Made by a program: the position numbers and the translations under genes. A stretch of 64,000 bases of DNA from Gnetum montanum (taxonomy: Eukaryota > Streptophyta > Gnetopsida > Gnetales > Gnetaceae): the NCBI GenBank assembly GCA_015680685.1, contig MNCI01020850.1, positions 275,640 through 339,639 of the forward strand, read 5' to 3'. The notes under the pieces are model-generated. The model made no database searches. It was not told the DNA's origin and saw only the letters and a list, made by a program, of their open reading frames with translations. Positions 43,030-54,066 of the stretch are shown here, piece by piece (positions within the stretch are counted from its first letter, which is position 1; the number at the start of each line of letters is the position of its first letter).

Positions 43030-44700
43030 AATGTTGCATACACCAAGTTTAAGCCTAAAATAAACATGCTTGCCTTGTGGAATGGACTTCATGAGAACAT
43101 CAGCCACCTACTCATTCATATTGTAGTATTTCAAGATAATTGATTCATTTGACACAAGATCTTAAATAAAATGAACTTGAATGTCAATATGCTTAGTTCT
43201 TCCATGGTAGGCTAGATTTTTTAACATTGTAATTGCAACTTTGTTGTCACAATAAATTTCAGTTTCTTCCTTTTTCTCTTGATTGAGATCTATAAGAATT
43301 CTTCTTAACCAGATTGCTTGACATGTTGATGAGGTTGCAACTAGATATTTAGCTTCAGATGAAGGCAGGGTAGTTGTAGCTTGTTTCTTTGAACTCTAAC
43401 ATATGGCAGTTGAACCAAGATTAAAAATGTAACCCAAAGTGCTCCTTCTATCTTCCAAACATACAACCAAAATATTTTCAGTGTATCTAGACAGTTTAAA
43501 CTTTGAAACATGACCATACCATAGTCCAAAATCAATTGTTCTTGCAATATATCGTAACAATTTCTTTGTTGCTCTAAGATGATGCTTTGTAGTATAGTGC
43601 ATGAATCTTGAAATAACTTCAACTGAAAAATCTATGTCAAGTCTCATATGAGTCAAATAAATTAAGCCTCCTACTAAACTTTTGAAATGCATTGCATTTT
43701 CCTGTTCAGTACCATCATTAACCTACAGCTTCTCATTCAAGTTCATTGGTGTTGTTGCAATTTTGCAATTCAACATGTTAAATCATTTAAGCAAATGAGT
43801 AGCATATTTTTCTTGTGACACATAGATTCCATCTTCAACCTACTTCACTTCAAGGCCAATAAAGTAGTGTAGCACACTGAAATCTAACATTTCAAACTTT
43901 TTCTTCATGCAAACTTTGAATTCTTCAATGAGAGAAGAAGAAGAACCCATGTATATCATATCATCCACATATAGGCAAATAATCAAAAGATCATTTTGAC
44001 CTTGTTTCTTCAAATAAAGATTGGACTAATTCTTACTTCTTTTAAAGCCATTTTGGAGAAAATATGAGTTAATTGTTTTGTATCATGCCCTTGGAGCCTT
44101 GTTTAACTTGTAAACTTGCTCTTCTTTTTCTTGAACAATAAAACCTTTGGGTTGAGAGACATAAACTTCTTCCTTTAAGTCTCCATTTATGAATGCATAC
44201 TTTACATCAAATTGATAAATAGGCCAATTCAATTGAGTAGCCAAGGCTAAGAATAATCTTACGGTTTCAAATCATGCAAGTGGTGAAAAGGTGTCTTCAA
44301 AATCTATACCTTGTTGCCAGGAATATCCTTTTTCTTTGAGTTGATCCTTGCGCTTCTGAATGCTACCATTTGCATCTTATTTTTTTCTAAAAATCCATTT
44401 AAGTTCTATAATATTCTTGCCTTCTAGTAGCTCTACCAATTCCATGTATCATTTTTTTGAATTACCTTCAGCTCTTATGCCATTGCATTGTGCCATTCTT
44501 CGTTCTTTGCTACTTCTTCAAAGTTTGTTGGGTCTGCAACAAACAAGGCTTGTGTTGTCTCATAGAATTTAGTCAATGACTTTAACTTTCTTGAAGGAGT
44601 ACTACCATTGCTAGAACTTGAAATAGTAGAATTTGGTGAAGCTGAAATTGATGAATCTAGTGAGCTAGGAGGATTTTACTATTGAACTCCATTTGTTTCT
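43030..44700 (-). pseudogene. copia reverse transcriptase and RNase H
   Basis: Reverse transcriptase shows an intact LYVDDMIYMG box (YVDD at 43960-43971), then CMKKKFEMLDFSVLHYFIGL, SLVGGLIYLTHMRLDIDFSV (43690-43630), RATKKLLRYIARTIDFGLWY, typical of plant copia. RNase H follows: RRSTLGYIFNLGSTAI, SSEAKYLVATSSTCQAIWLR, YCDNKVAIAMLKN, HGRTKHIDI. The upstream fingers/palm (44700-44000) carry several stops. Though the polymerase box is intact, the frame is broken. Confidence 0.85.
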
Positions 44701-44759
44701 CCTTCGGTTGAAAATTCAAAGTATAATCCTTCATTATTTTCATGCCATGTCCACCTTGC

Positions 44760-45789
44760 CTATTCATCAAACTCAACATTCCTACTAATGAACACTTTGC
44801 CTCTAACAGGGTTATATAGCCTATATGCTTTGGAATTGGAACAATAACCAATAAAAATACATTGGATAGATTTTTCATCAAGCTTGCTATGATTATGAGA
44901 ATCTACCAAAGCATAGGCAATACAACGAAAGACCCTTAAGTGGCTTATTGAAGGCCTCCTACCGTTCCATGCTTCATATGGAGTTTTGTTCATCATTATC
45001 CTTGTTTGTGACAAATTCAACAAATAAATTGAAGTGGAAACTACTTCTCCCCATAGCTGATTTGGAAGTTCTTTTTCTTTCAATTTACTTCTTACCATCT
45101 CCATAACAGTACGATTCTTTTATTTAGCCACTCCATTTTTCTCAAGTGTATAGGGTGCTATTAATTCTCTACGAATGCCATGGCTTTCCAAAAAAAGATC
45201 AAATTTGAGAGACACAAACTCACCATCATTGTTAGTGCGAAAGCTCTTCATGCATCTTCCAATTTTCTTTTCAACAAGTTCTTTGAATTTTTTGAAAAAT
45301 TCAAAGGTTTGTAAATTTTTTTGTAGGAAATAAATCCAATTCATGCAACTGTAATCATCTATGAATAGAAAAAAGTATTGTCTCCTGCCAAATGACTCTA
45401 TTTTCATAGGACCACACAAATTAGCATGTATAAGATCAAGACAATTAGATGTCCTCCAGGACTTTCCCATAGGAAATGGTTTTCTACTTTGTTTTCCAAA
45501 AATATATCCTTCACATAAATTCAAAGACTTGATTTTAGGCAACCCAAACACCATTTCCTTTTAACTTAATAATTTCAACCCCTTAACATTAAAATGTCCA
45601 TATATCGTAAATGTCATAACTTGGAATGACTATTTTTTTTACAGCAAGAGCATGATTTTCTATATTAGAAAATTCAAGTGGGAATAGCTTGTTTGGATTC
45701 ATATGCACCTCAACAATCACTTGATTTGATTGTTTGTCTCTTATCACACATGAGTCATGATCAAACAAGATACTATATCCTCTAACCAT
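44760..45789 (-). pseudogene. copia integrase
   Basis: Catalytic core 45554-45120 and C-terminal region 45104-44760 (QLWGEVVSTSIYLLNLSQTR; HLRVFRCIAYALVD). All three catalytic positions look altered: LIHANLCGPM (usual HAD), SFRTNNDGEF (usual R.DNGGEF) and NGVAK followed by stop (usual NGVAER). Each is a G-to-A change on the coding strand. The zinc-binding part upstream is poorly preserved. Confidence 0.82.
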
Positions 45790-46060
45790 GACCTACCCAA
45801 CACTCAAAAAATTTTGAGATAAACTAGGGACAAAGAGGACATCACTAAGTTTTTTTACCTTGCCATGACCATTAGTGATTGCAACAGTACCTTTACCTTG
45901 AAATTACATTAGCTTGTCATCTCCAAGCCTCACTTTCATTTTGTGTGACTTATCAAGCTCTTTAAATAGTGATCCTGTGCCACTCATATGATTAGAGTAG
46001 TTGCTATCTAAGAGCTAGACATCATTGGAAGCCTTCCAATCTTCAAGTTGGATCATAAAT
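45790..46060 (-). pseudogene. copia protease region
   Basis: LLDSNYSNHMSGTGSLF (about 46015-45965) matches the copia protease 'W.lDSGCS.HMtg' with G to N and C to Y changes. Then KVRLGDDKLM and a VLFVPSLSQNFLSVG block. Inactive. Confidence 0.7.
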
Positions 46061-46751
46061 AGCTTAATCTCCCCTTCCTCTTCTTTTGCATAATTTACTT
46101 AATTTTCATCTTTTTGTGTCTTTGAACAATTGGCCTTGACATGGCCAAACCTTTTGCAATAATGACATTGGATTCCTTTATTGTCTCTTTATTCCTCACC
46201 AGATTGTCTGTGCTCATGCTACTCACCACATCCTCCTTTACCTCTTCATCGACTACCTCTACCATGATATCCTTCATGCCCTCTACTTGCTCCTTTCCTG
46301 GAGTCATCATTCTTGTTGTTTGAATCCCCCTTCACATGAAATGCCTTTTCTTCTTTCTTTTTGGTTGTCCTGTTCAATCTTGCTTCATGTGCTTGCAAAG
46401 AACCCATTAGTTCATCTAATGAAAAAATGGTGAGATCCTTAGATTCTTTAATTGCAACCACTACAAGATCAAACTTCAAAGTTAAACTCCAAACTTTTGC
46501 AAAAATTGTTTGATCAGTAATGTTTTCTCCAAAGGACCTCATTTAGTTAATAATTGTTGATGTTCTAAATAAAAAATCTTGGACTGATTCTTTATTTTTC
46601 ATAAGAAAACTTTCAAAATCTCAATGAAGAGTTTGAAGTTTCACAGTAATTACCCTTGAATCACTTAGAAACTCCTTCTGCAGTATACTCCAAGCTTGCT
46701 TTGAAGTGGTGGCTATTACAATTCTTGAAAATACTAAATCATGAACAACTT
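46061..46751 (-). pseudogene. copia gag, C-terminal part (left of E5)
   Basis: Begins at the E5 junction with VHDLVFSRIVIATTSKQAWS and continues through LQTLHxDFESFLMK, [20 protein letters not shown], a basic Gly/Arg stretch and CHYCKRFGHVKANC (about 46130-46172), a classic CX2CX4HX4C RNA-binding knuckle. Scattered stops. Joins in frame to 53998-53780. Confidence 0.82.
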
Positions 46752-47532
46752 TGATGAGCTGTGATATCATGTATGCGATATCACGGCCTGCCTCAATTTC
46801 TATAAATAAGAGGCGGCTTTCCTTGTTCTAGGCAGTTAGACTTAGACCCTTAGCTAAACTCTTGTAGTTTTACCATTCCAGACTTAGAATAATTTCCATG
46901 TGCCTGCAGTAGGAGTCCTAAAGTGAACAGATTTTTATTCAAGCAAATTGTACCTGAGCACACATTTGTGTATGGCAATAAAAATGAGCTTTATGATAAA
47001 CCTTGTGGCATGTGGATTAGGCTAAATAGTAATTAATTATTGTTGAATTTTTAAATTCTTTCCTAGTTAATTAATCTCTCTCTCAACCCTTGACTCTCCT
47101 AGTTAAGTAAACTTAGTACGACTGCTTCGAGCATGTGTGTAGCACTTGGTAACCCAGTAACGAGTAGCGTTTGGTCATCCTAGCAGCGTTGCACTAGTTC
47201 AGGATGTGTGCGGTAAGTGGGAATGGATACTGGCGTTAGGGACAATTAGAACTTAGTTAGTAAATAGTTAATGAAAGTTAGTCACTTAGTTCTCCTTACC
47301 TTCCCCTATTATCATAAGACATTAAAAAGATAAAAGTTATAAAAATCATGTACCTCAAGCTTACTTAACCATACAACCATGAAAATACAAGTAAGTTTGG
47401 GAAGACAACGATTGATTAATTCTAAGTGTTCCATTAGGGCGCGTAAGCACTTAGTCCTTGGAGTTCGACTGGATTGCACATGAAATGCTCGTATTCGTAT
47501 GGTTGAGTGTAGGGGTACCTCGCCACTCATCA
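46752..47532 (+). repeat. E5 5' LTR
   Basis: 781 bases, TGATGAGCTGTGATATC... to CTCGCCACTCATCA. Carries a palindrome at 46761-46784 and TATA at 46801. Confidence 0.9.
46761..46810 (+). promoter_or_regulatory. E5 U3 palindrome and TATA box
   Basis: GTGATATC at 46761-46768 and GATATCAC at 46777-46784 form perfect 8-base arms around ATGTATGC; TATAAATAAG starts 17 bases downstream at 46801. The arrangement recurs in E1 and E2 LTRs. Confidence 0.65.
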
Positions 47533-47533
47533 T

Positions 47534-47550
47534 TGGTGCCATTGCCAAGG
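47534..47550 (+). other. E5 primer binding site, tRNA-Asp
   Basis: TGGTGCCATTGCCAAGG, one base after the LTR; differs from TGGCGCCGTTGCCGGGG by transitions only. Confidence 0.78.
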
Positions 47551-47679
47551 AACTTAGTTGTTTGTGTGCTATGTAGAACATAGGAAATCATCCATATCGT
47601 TGGGATGTTAGAACGAATCCTTAGGATTGATCAAAGGAAAGATAAGATAACAGTAAATTGCACACCCAACAAGACAAAA

Positions 47680-50200
47680 ATGTCTTCTTCTTCGCACAAG
47701 AGCACTTCATCGCCTAGGACTAACATAAGAGACAGTCGATGGAATCATACATGTAACCAAGATCTGCCAGTTCCTCAATAGTTTTAGGTAGTATATACTC
47801 ATCATGATGAGTATGTACCCGAATTTACCTTTATTCTCCGTCTAGATGAACAACTGCATTGGAGAGACTTGGAAGGTAACATAGTGTTGCCTCCAGACCA
47901 ATTAGTCCCTAACATGCTCCTTTGTGCTCTCACATGAATAGGCATGTTTCTTTTATACATAGAATACGATGCATGTGATCATGACACAAGGGACTATCAT
48001 CCCACCAAAGTGCAACATCAATGGGACTTGTGACAGGAGAGTTACCATGCATCTTTGAAGGGTAAATGGCCCCATAATGCCCCACACATTTTAAGAAAAA
48101 TTGGGGATGGTGAACCAGTTTCAATAGGTTCCCCACCAAATGATGTTCCCCCTCCTAACGATGGTTAGGAGGTGGTGTATCAAAACCTCCACTCCATAGT
48201 TCACAACCCTAGTTCTGATCCCCACGAACATGAAGTGTTCAATGAGGGAACACAAACACACGATAAGGGTAGACGTTCTGATAGTAATCATGATCAAGGC
48301 CAAGGCCAACAAAGAGAAGGTAGAAAACATCATTATGGTGATGGTTCTCCTTCTTCTTTACCTTCATAATCATATTCACCCTTTCCTTCGGTGTCTGGAT
48401 GCAGTCATAAGGAAACTAACCATGAGGATAAAGGAAAACAGAGTGAAAAACATCGACGAGATAGTCAAGAACGAGGACGAGGGAACTCTAGTGAATCATG
48501 GCATAGAAGAAGGGAGAGTAGGGAACTGCATAGACATCATAGATGCTATGAATGAGATGACTATGAAGAACCCCTACTCACAACCAGAAGCATGTTGGAT
48601 ATAACGGAGGCCATAAGAGTTTCAACAAGGAACCAAAAGGATAGTAGGATCAAGAGGTTAGACATGAACAATATCCCATGATTTGAAGGGGGATACAACG
48701 ATGATCCTCAAAATCATTTACAAGCATTCCATGATGCATGTGCCTTGCAGAACATAGAAAACGAATGACAAAAACTAAAGTTGTTCCCAAGGACACTAGT
48801 GAAGGAAGCAGAAAGCTGGTACCGGTCCTTAGAACTGGAATCCATTTGGAGGTGGAGTACAATGTTAGAACTATTTAATGATAAGTATCAAACATACTCC
48901 CAAGTGTCTAACCTATGAAAACAAATCCAAGGATGGAAGCAAGGAAATCATGAACCCTTAGATGCTACCATGGGCCATTATTATGCACTATTACATTGCT
49001 GCATGGGCCATGGTTATTCGTAGCGGGATCAACTACGCCATCTTGTAGATGGACTTAGGCATAAAACAAGGAGAACCCTTGGAACGTGTGCCCAAGGGAG
49101 ATTATTAGAGTTTAGGTTTCATTAGGTTCATAGATTGCTAGAGCAAGTAGCCAAGGAAGAAAGGGACCTACGTAAGAGAGAAAGTGCAGAAGAGTACAAC
49201 CGAGATCCTTCCCTTCGAAAAAAGGGAATGAGATTTTGTGAGGAGGAGGAAGAGTCACGACTTGAGGAGATGGTGAATAGGAAAACTTTGCTACTCCAAA
49301 AATTAACAATAGAAGTGTCAGAAAAGGTAGACCAAATGTGGGACTCCCTAGATAGTAGGTTTAAAACTATTCTTAAAATCATAGAGTAGTCTAGGGAGCG
49401 AGGTAGTGACTATGACAAAAAGAAAAAGAGAGAAATGGTCAATGCACGTAACAAAGGTAAGGGTAAAATGGCCATCACTGAAGAGGTTGTAGATTCAGAT
49501 ATGGACAATGAAGGTGGATGTGAGATATGCCAATATGACCATCCTAAGGGATGTTGCCCAGTGATCTCACATCTACAAGAGTCTGGGGTGTATGCACTCA
49601 ACCCACGACTTAACAAACGGCAAGCACCTCGATGGTTACCTTATCCCCAAGGTAACCTGAGGTAGTTCCACCAACCTTCAATGTATTATCCAAGTGGAAC
49701 TCCACCACAACCTATTGAGGAACACCAATAGTGGAAATACCCACAGTCATGGGCGATGCCACCACCAAGGTAACAATACCCCTACTGGCAATTGGATCCA
49801 TATGGCTACTACGTGCTGCAGCCAATCTCCCCACATAACGTTGTTGGTCACGTGACACCACAACATCACTACCAAGATCAGGAGTATTATAGGACTCCTC
49901 CTAGGGGAGATAACCCACAAACATACCATTCTTCAAATCCATTCGCAACTCTCACAATGATAGCTCCATTACCACCCACTCCAGCAATGCAAGGAGAACT
50001 CCCTACTCAACCGCAGTAATGCAATGCTATGAGGGCTGTGAATCTTCAACTTGCTACTAGTTCTGAAAACTGTATGAAAAGAAGACCTTTCTTCAGAACC
50101 AACAGTCCAACCAAGCCCTCACAACCACAAGTAGTTGAACCTATGAATGCCTCTCCATCAAATAAGGCTTCAGAGCTCCCTTCAAATCAAAAATCGAGCT
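47680..50200 (+). pseudogene. E5 gag
   Basis: Starts at 47680 with MSSSSHKSTSSPRTNIRD and follows E2 Gag closely: VVYTHHDEYVPEFTFILR, LHWRDLEGNIVLPPD, capsid core near 48840-48960 (TMLELFNDKYQTYSQVSNL), Glu/Lys-rich coiled-coil-like stretch 49135-49389, knuckle-like CEICQYDHPKGCCPV (about 49522-49566), Pro/Gln tail. At least seven stops plus frameshifts; several stops (VPQQF followed by TAG; LT followed by TGA) fit C-to-T or G-to-A changes at sense codons seen in E2. Confidence 0.82.
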
Positions 50201-50760
50201 CAATGCACACGATTATGTTAACACATGCTAATATTGATTGGATTAAGGTGGGCCACCTTCCCAAGAAATTCTCTGATCTTGGAAGCCCTCTAATCTATCT
50301 CCAAGTCGCTGGGAATGAACCATGTAAAGATCTTCTGGACTCAGGTTCTGGAGTCAACTTAATATCACAAGAGATGTACAAAGCCTAGAACCTACCTCCA
50401 TTAAGGAAGAGTAATATTCAACTAGAACTAGCCAACCAATCCATCATTGTCTCCTTGGGACTATTGGAGGACATCGTTACCACTGTGTATGGGTGGTCAT
50501 ACCTAGTTGATTTCCTAGTGATACAAGTAAACAATGATAAAGAGGACTTCCAAATAATCATGGGAAGGGCATGGCTAAGTACCATAAATGCACGCATAGG
50601 AATCCATGATCTTTCCTTGGAAATATATAAGAAAAAAACTTTTGGGAAGATCGAGAAGAAGAAGGTTCCATGCATCACATACAATGATACAGGATGTGAT
50701 TACGTGCAGAATATGTTTAGCATTACCTGCATGCAACCGATCTGCATAAGAAATTAACAT
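50201..50760 (+). pseudogene. E5 protease
   Basis: DLLDSGSGVNLISQEMYKA keeps the catalytic DSG motif that E2 and E6 have lost. A TAG at 50386 and later IIMGRAWLSTINARIGIHDL follow as in E2. Without the stops this is the best preserved protease in the window. Confidence 0.78.
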
Positions 50761-50974
50761 ACAAAAGTGCCAATATGTAGCAACCACACAACAAGAAGAC
50801 ACCCAGTGGTTGATAGCTAATCAAGAGAGCAACTCACCAACGTGCATGAAACTAACTGAGGGAATAACTTGCATTCACATCAAAAGCATAGATACATTGG
50901 AGCAAGGGCGTCGCCAACTTCCAAACCTTAACCTGGGAAACATCAATTGGGGGAAGTTGGAAATTCCTAAAAAG

Positions 50975-51172
50975 TTAGAAAAAACCTTAATAAGAGATTA
51001 CTAGTCAATGTGCAACGAGCCAAACCCTTCCATGAACTTACAACAACCAGTGCACATAATACCTTTGAGAAAGGATGACCCTGCTCATTATTTTAGATCT
51101 CCTCCTTTCAACTCATTCATGGGGGAGATGGCCATCTCTGCTGATCATTTGAGGCCCTCAGTTCCTTTTTAA
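50975..51172 (+). pseudogene. E5 deletion junction and integrase tail
   Basis: The linker NINWGKLEIPKKLEKT (ending near 50982) runs directly into KRLLVNVQRAKPFHELTT (from about 50990), which in E2 is the end of integrase. Then AHNTFEKG and, ending near 51172, the conserved FNSFMGEMAISADHLRPSVP segment. Shows a single internal deletion with little or no added sequence. Confidence 0.78.
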
Positions 51173-53002
51173 GTTTTTGTTTTTCATATTTTTGTTTTAC
51201 AAATTTCTTTAACTTTTCTTGTTTTTGTTTTGCAACATCGTTCATACTTTTTCTTTTCTTTGTGTGGTTGTTTGTGTTGTTAGGTTCATCACCTAATAAG
51301 TACTCCTGAGGATGGTATGAATTGTATTTTATTGATTGCTAATGTTTGGTTTATACCTTTGAGTTATAATGTTGGTACTAAGGTATGATTCTTTTGATAT
51401 AACAGGCAATGAGTCCACGTCGTCCATGCATCCATGAATTTCTATGGTCTCTCTTGGCTTGGAACTGTATAGTCCGTTTCTTTAAATAATAGAACTATCA
51501 ACAAATTGGTAACTGGTCATTTCTCAAATTGAGGAAGGACTCAAGGACTGAAAGGGGTGTGGCTTCAAGGGGATTTGATGCATTTGTGCTGGCTATTCTC
51601 TTGGGTGCTTCAATGTTTTCTTCTTGGGTTTTCCTTACCATTCTGATGTTACTCCATTATCAGGAAGTTGAGCTAATAAAAATAATAAGTCTTTGCATGG
51701 TGTGGTTCTCACACCAAAAAAAAAAAGAAAAAGAGTGAGAATTCAAAGCACACCCCTTAGAAGAAATAATCATCTAGGCTACAAGCATTGGTTATGGAAC
51801 TAAACAAACGTGTTTCCTCTAACTAAGGCCCTCTCTCGCCTCCTACTTTTTCCTTTCTCATTTCCTTGGAATGGTGGTGACTCTTGAAGGAAGCATTCTT
51901 GTTACTTCAGGTGGATGAATTGGCCAAGTGTATTAATGTGAAGTCACTAGATGTGGATTATTTGAGGCTGAATTTGGAATGAGATCTACTAAGTCACATT
52001 AATCATTAACACACATGGGGTTGTACACCACCTTGTTCTTAAGACTCCATTCCATTCTCTTCGTTTCATCATTCTTTCTCCATTTTCCACCTCATTGCCG
52101 GTTGTATCAATAGTTCATGTTTTGGTTGATGCATTATTTTATTTTTGGTAAATTTTTGTGGTTAAGACTTTAACTCTTGCTTCCAAATGGCATTTCCAGA
52201 GCCTACAGACTCTTTGAATGTGGGATTGTCAGGGCATTAAGGGCATGAGCCTGCTTTGGGAAGGACCTACTAGCATTCCTATTTGGTGCATCAGTTAACT
52301 TCTTTCCCTTAAACATTTTCGCAATCAAAATTTATTTTGTTCATTTTCATCCCTGACATCCATTTTATTGGCGTTGCCATTGTTTCTTTTTCTCCATCTT
52401 TCTTATTTCTTATCTTTTTCCATTCTATCACTATCAAAGGATCGCTCTTAGTCATGGGGGTCCTAGTATAGTTTTTTCAATTTTCTCTTAACCCCTACAC
52501 CTTGGATAGTCACCAGTGTTATATCTCTAGGATCCACATTAGCCATATAACAACTCAACCAATGGACCTTACATCGAGGCAAGGTATCAACTGCATTGTG
52601 ATTTATTTACCCTTGCTAATATGAGACTGTGTTGTGTGTGCAAATGACAATCATACAACAATGGATTGGATCTGGAGGGAACACTTAGCATGGATTGATG
52701 TTGGAATAGTTATGCAAAGAATAGGATTGATGGTGCGCTTATGGATAACCAACGGAAAGCGCAATCTTGGCGTCAGCAGCAATAGACTTCTTTTCTCTCT
52801 TCTCTCTTCTCTCTCAGCTGCCAAATAAGGTTGGATGTCAAATGTGTATAGTGTTCACTCTTGTGGTCATGAACACTAATATTGCCATGTATTGTAATGA
52901 TGATCTGTTCACATGTCACCCCATTCACCATTAGTGTCATTCAAGTCAATAATCTCATACATTCCCAATATTTTGTAAGGAACTCAAGGACGAGTTTTCA
53001 TT
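51173..53002 (+). other. E5 3' non-coding region
   Basis: T-rich after integrase, with an A-rich tract at 51714-51734 and a stretch at 51520-51720 shared with E2 and E6. A tcatgggggtcc motif near 52453-52466 repeats the polypurine tract sequence. Contains the small ORF listed at 52562. Confidence 0.5.
52562..52828 (+). pseudogene. Small ORF in E5 3' region, conserved in E2
   Basis: 89 codons in one frame from ATG 52562 (MDLTSRQGINCIVIYLPLLI) to TAA 52828, with one TGA at residue 21. Later DCVVCANDNHTTMDW and a Ser/Leu-rich end (LLFSLLSSLSAAK). Aligns over its length with E2 25771-26050. Unknown function; see the E2 entry. Confidence 0.4.
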
Positions 53003-53016
53003 TAGTCATGGGGGTA
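53003..53016 (+). other. E5 polypurine tract
   Basis: tagtcatgggggta immediately before the 3' LTR. Confidence 0.72.
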
Positions 53017-53779
53017 TGATGAGCCGCGATATTGCGTACGCTATATCGCAGCCTGTCTCAATTTCTATAAATAAGAGGTAGCTTTCCTTGTTCTAGGCAG
53101 TTAGACTTAGACCCTTAGCTAAACTCTTGCAGTTTTACCATTCCAGAGTTAGAATAATTTCCATGTGCTCGCAGTAGGAGTCCTAAAGTGAATGAATTTT
53201 TATTCGAGAAAATTGTACCTGAGCAATAAAGATGAACTTTATGATAAACCTTGCAGCATGTGGATTAAGGTAAATAGTAATTAATCATTGTTGATTGTTT
53301 AAATGCTTTCCTAGTTAATTAATCTCTCTCTCAACCCTTGACTCTCCTAGTTAAGCACACTTAGTACAATCGCTTCGATTATGTGTGCAGTGCTTGGTAA
53401 CTTAGTAATAAGTAGCATTTGGTAATCCTAGCAGCGTTGCACTGGTTCATGATGTGTGCAGCAAGTGGGAACGAATACTGGTGTTAGGGACAATTAGAAC
53501 TTAGTTAGTGAATAGTAATGAAAGTTAGTCATTGAGTTCTCCTTACCTTCCCCTATTAGCATAAGGCATTAAAAAGATAAAAGTTACAAAAATCATGTAC
53601 CTCAAGCTTACTTAACCATACAACCATGACAATACAAGTAAGTTTGGGAAGACAACGATTGATTAACCCTAAGTGTTCCATTAGGGCGCGTAAGCACTTA
53701 GTCCTTGGAGTTCGACTGGATTGCACATGAAATGCTCGTATTCGTATGGTTGAGTGTAGGGGTACCTCACCACTCATCA
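53017..53779 (+). repeat. E5 3' LTR
   Basis: 763 bases, slightly shorter than the 5' LTR because of a deletion of about 25 bases near 53225. Palindrome region reads CGATATTGCGTACGCTATAT then CG. Confidence 0.9.
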
Positions 53780-53998
53780 AACTTGCTGAATAAAGAGCAA
53801 TGTCATAGAGTCTCTCTTCTTATTTTATTTCAATCTTTGTTCATCATCAGGATTTGCAAACCCATTCTTTACCAAGTCTCAAAGATCTTGAGACCTGAAT
53901 AGAGTCTTCATTCTAATACTCCAGAATTCATAATTTTCACTTTTGAAGGTAAGAATCATAGGCTGAGAGACAATCACAGTATTGCCATCAGTTGCCAT
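53780..53998 (-). pseudogene. copia gag, N-terminal part (right of E5)
   Basis: Starts at 53998 (MATDGNTVIVSQPMILTF) and reads KSENYEFWSIRMKTLFRSQD, the typical N-terminus of plant copia Gag, then two stops, ending ...LFIQQV at the E5 junction. The frame continues in 46751 downward. Confidence 0.85.
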
Positions 53999-54048
53999 GA
54001 TGGTTTTGCTCTCAATTTACTCACCTCCGCCCAGCAAAGAAACGAAAA

Positions 54049-54063
54049 CCTGCTCTGATACCA
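54049..54063 (-). other. copia primer binding site, initiator tRNA-Met
   Basis: TGGTATCAGAGCAGG on the minus strand, three bases from the LTR end. Confidence 0.9.
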
Positions 54064-54066
54064 CTT

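Larger units (their letters stand above)
46752..53779 (+). mobile_element. E5: deleted Athila-like Ty3 retrotransposon, pol internally deleted
   Basis: Plus-strand element with LTRs 46752-47532 and 53017-53779 and a perfect aactt duplication (46747-46751 and 53780-53784). Contains gag, protease and then, after a junction near 50980, only the last part of integrase; compared with E2, about 2.8 kb (E2 27690-30472) of reverse transcriptase, RNase H and integrase is gone. LTRs, primer site and polypurine tract are kept, so it may once have moved with helper proteins. The last 120 bases of its two LTRs differ at 3 transitions, so it is one of the younger insertions here. Confidence 0.9.
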
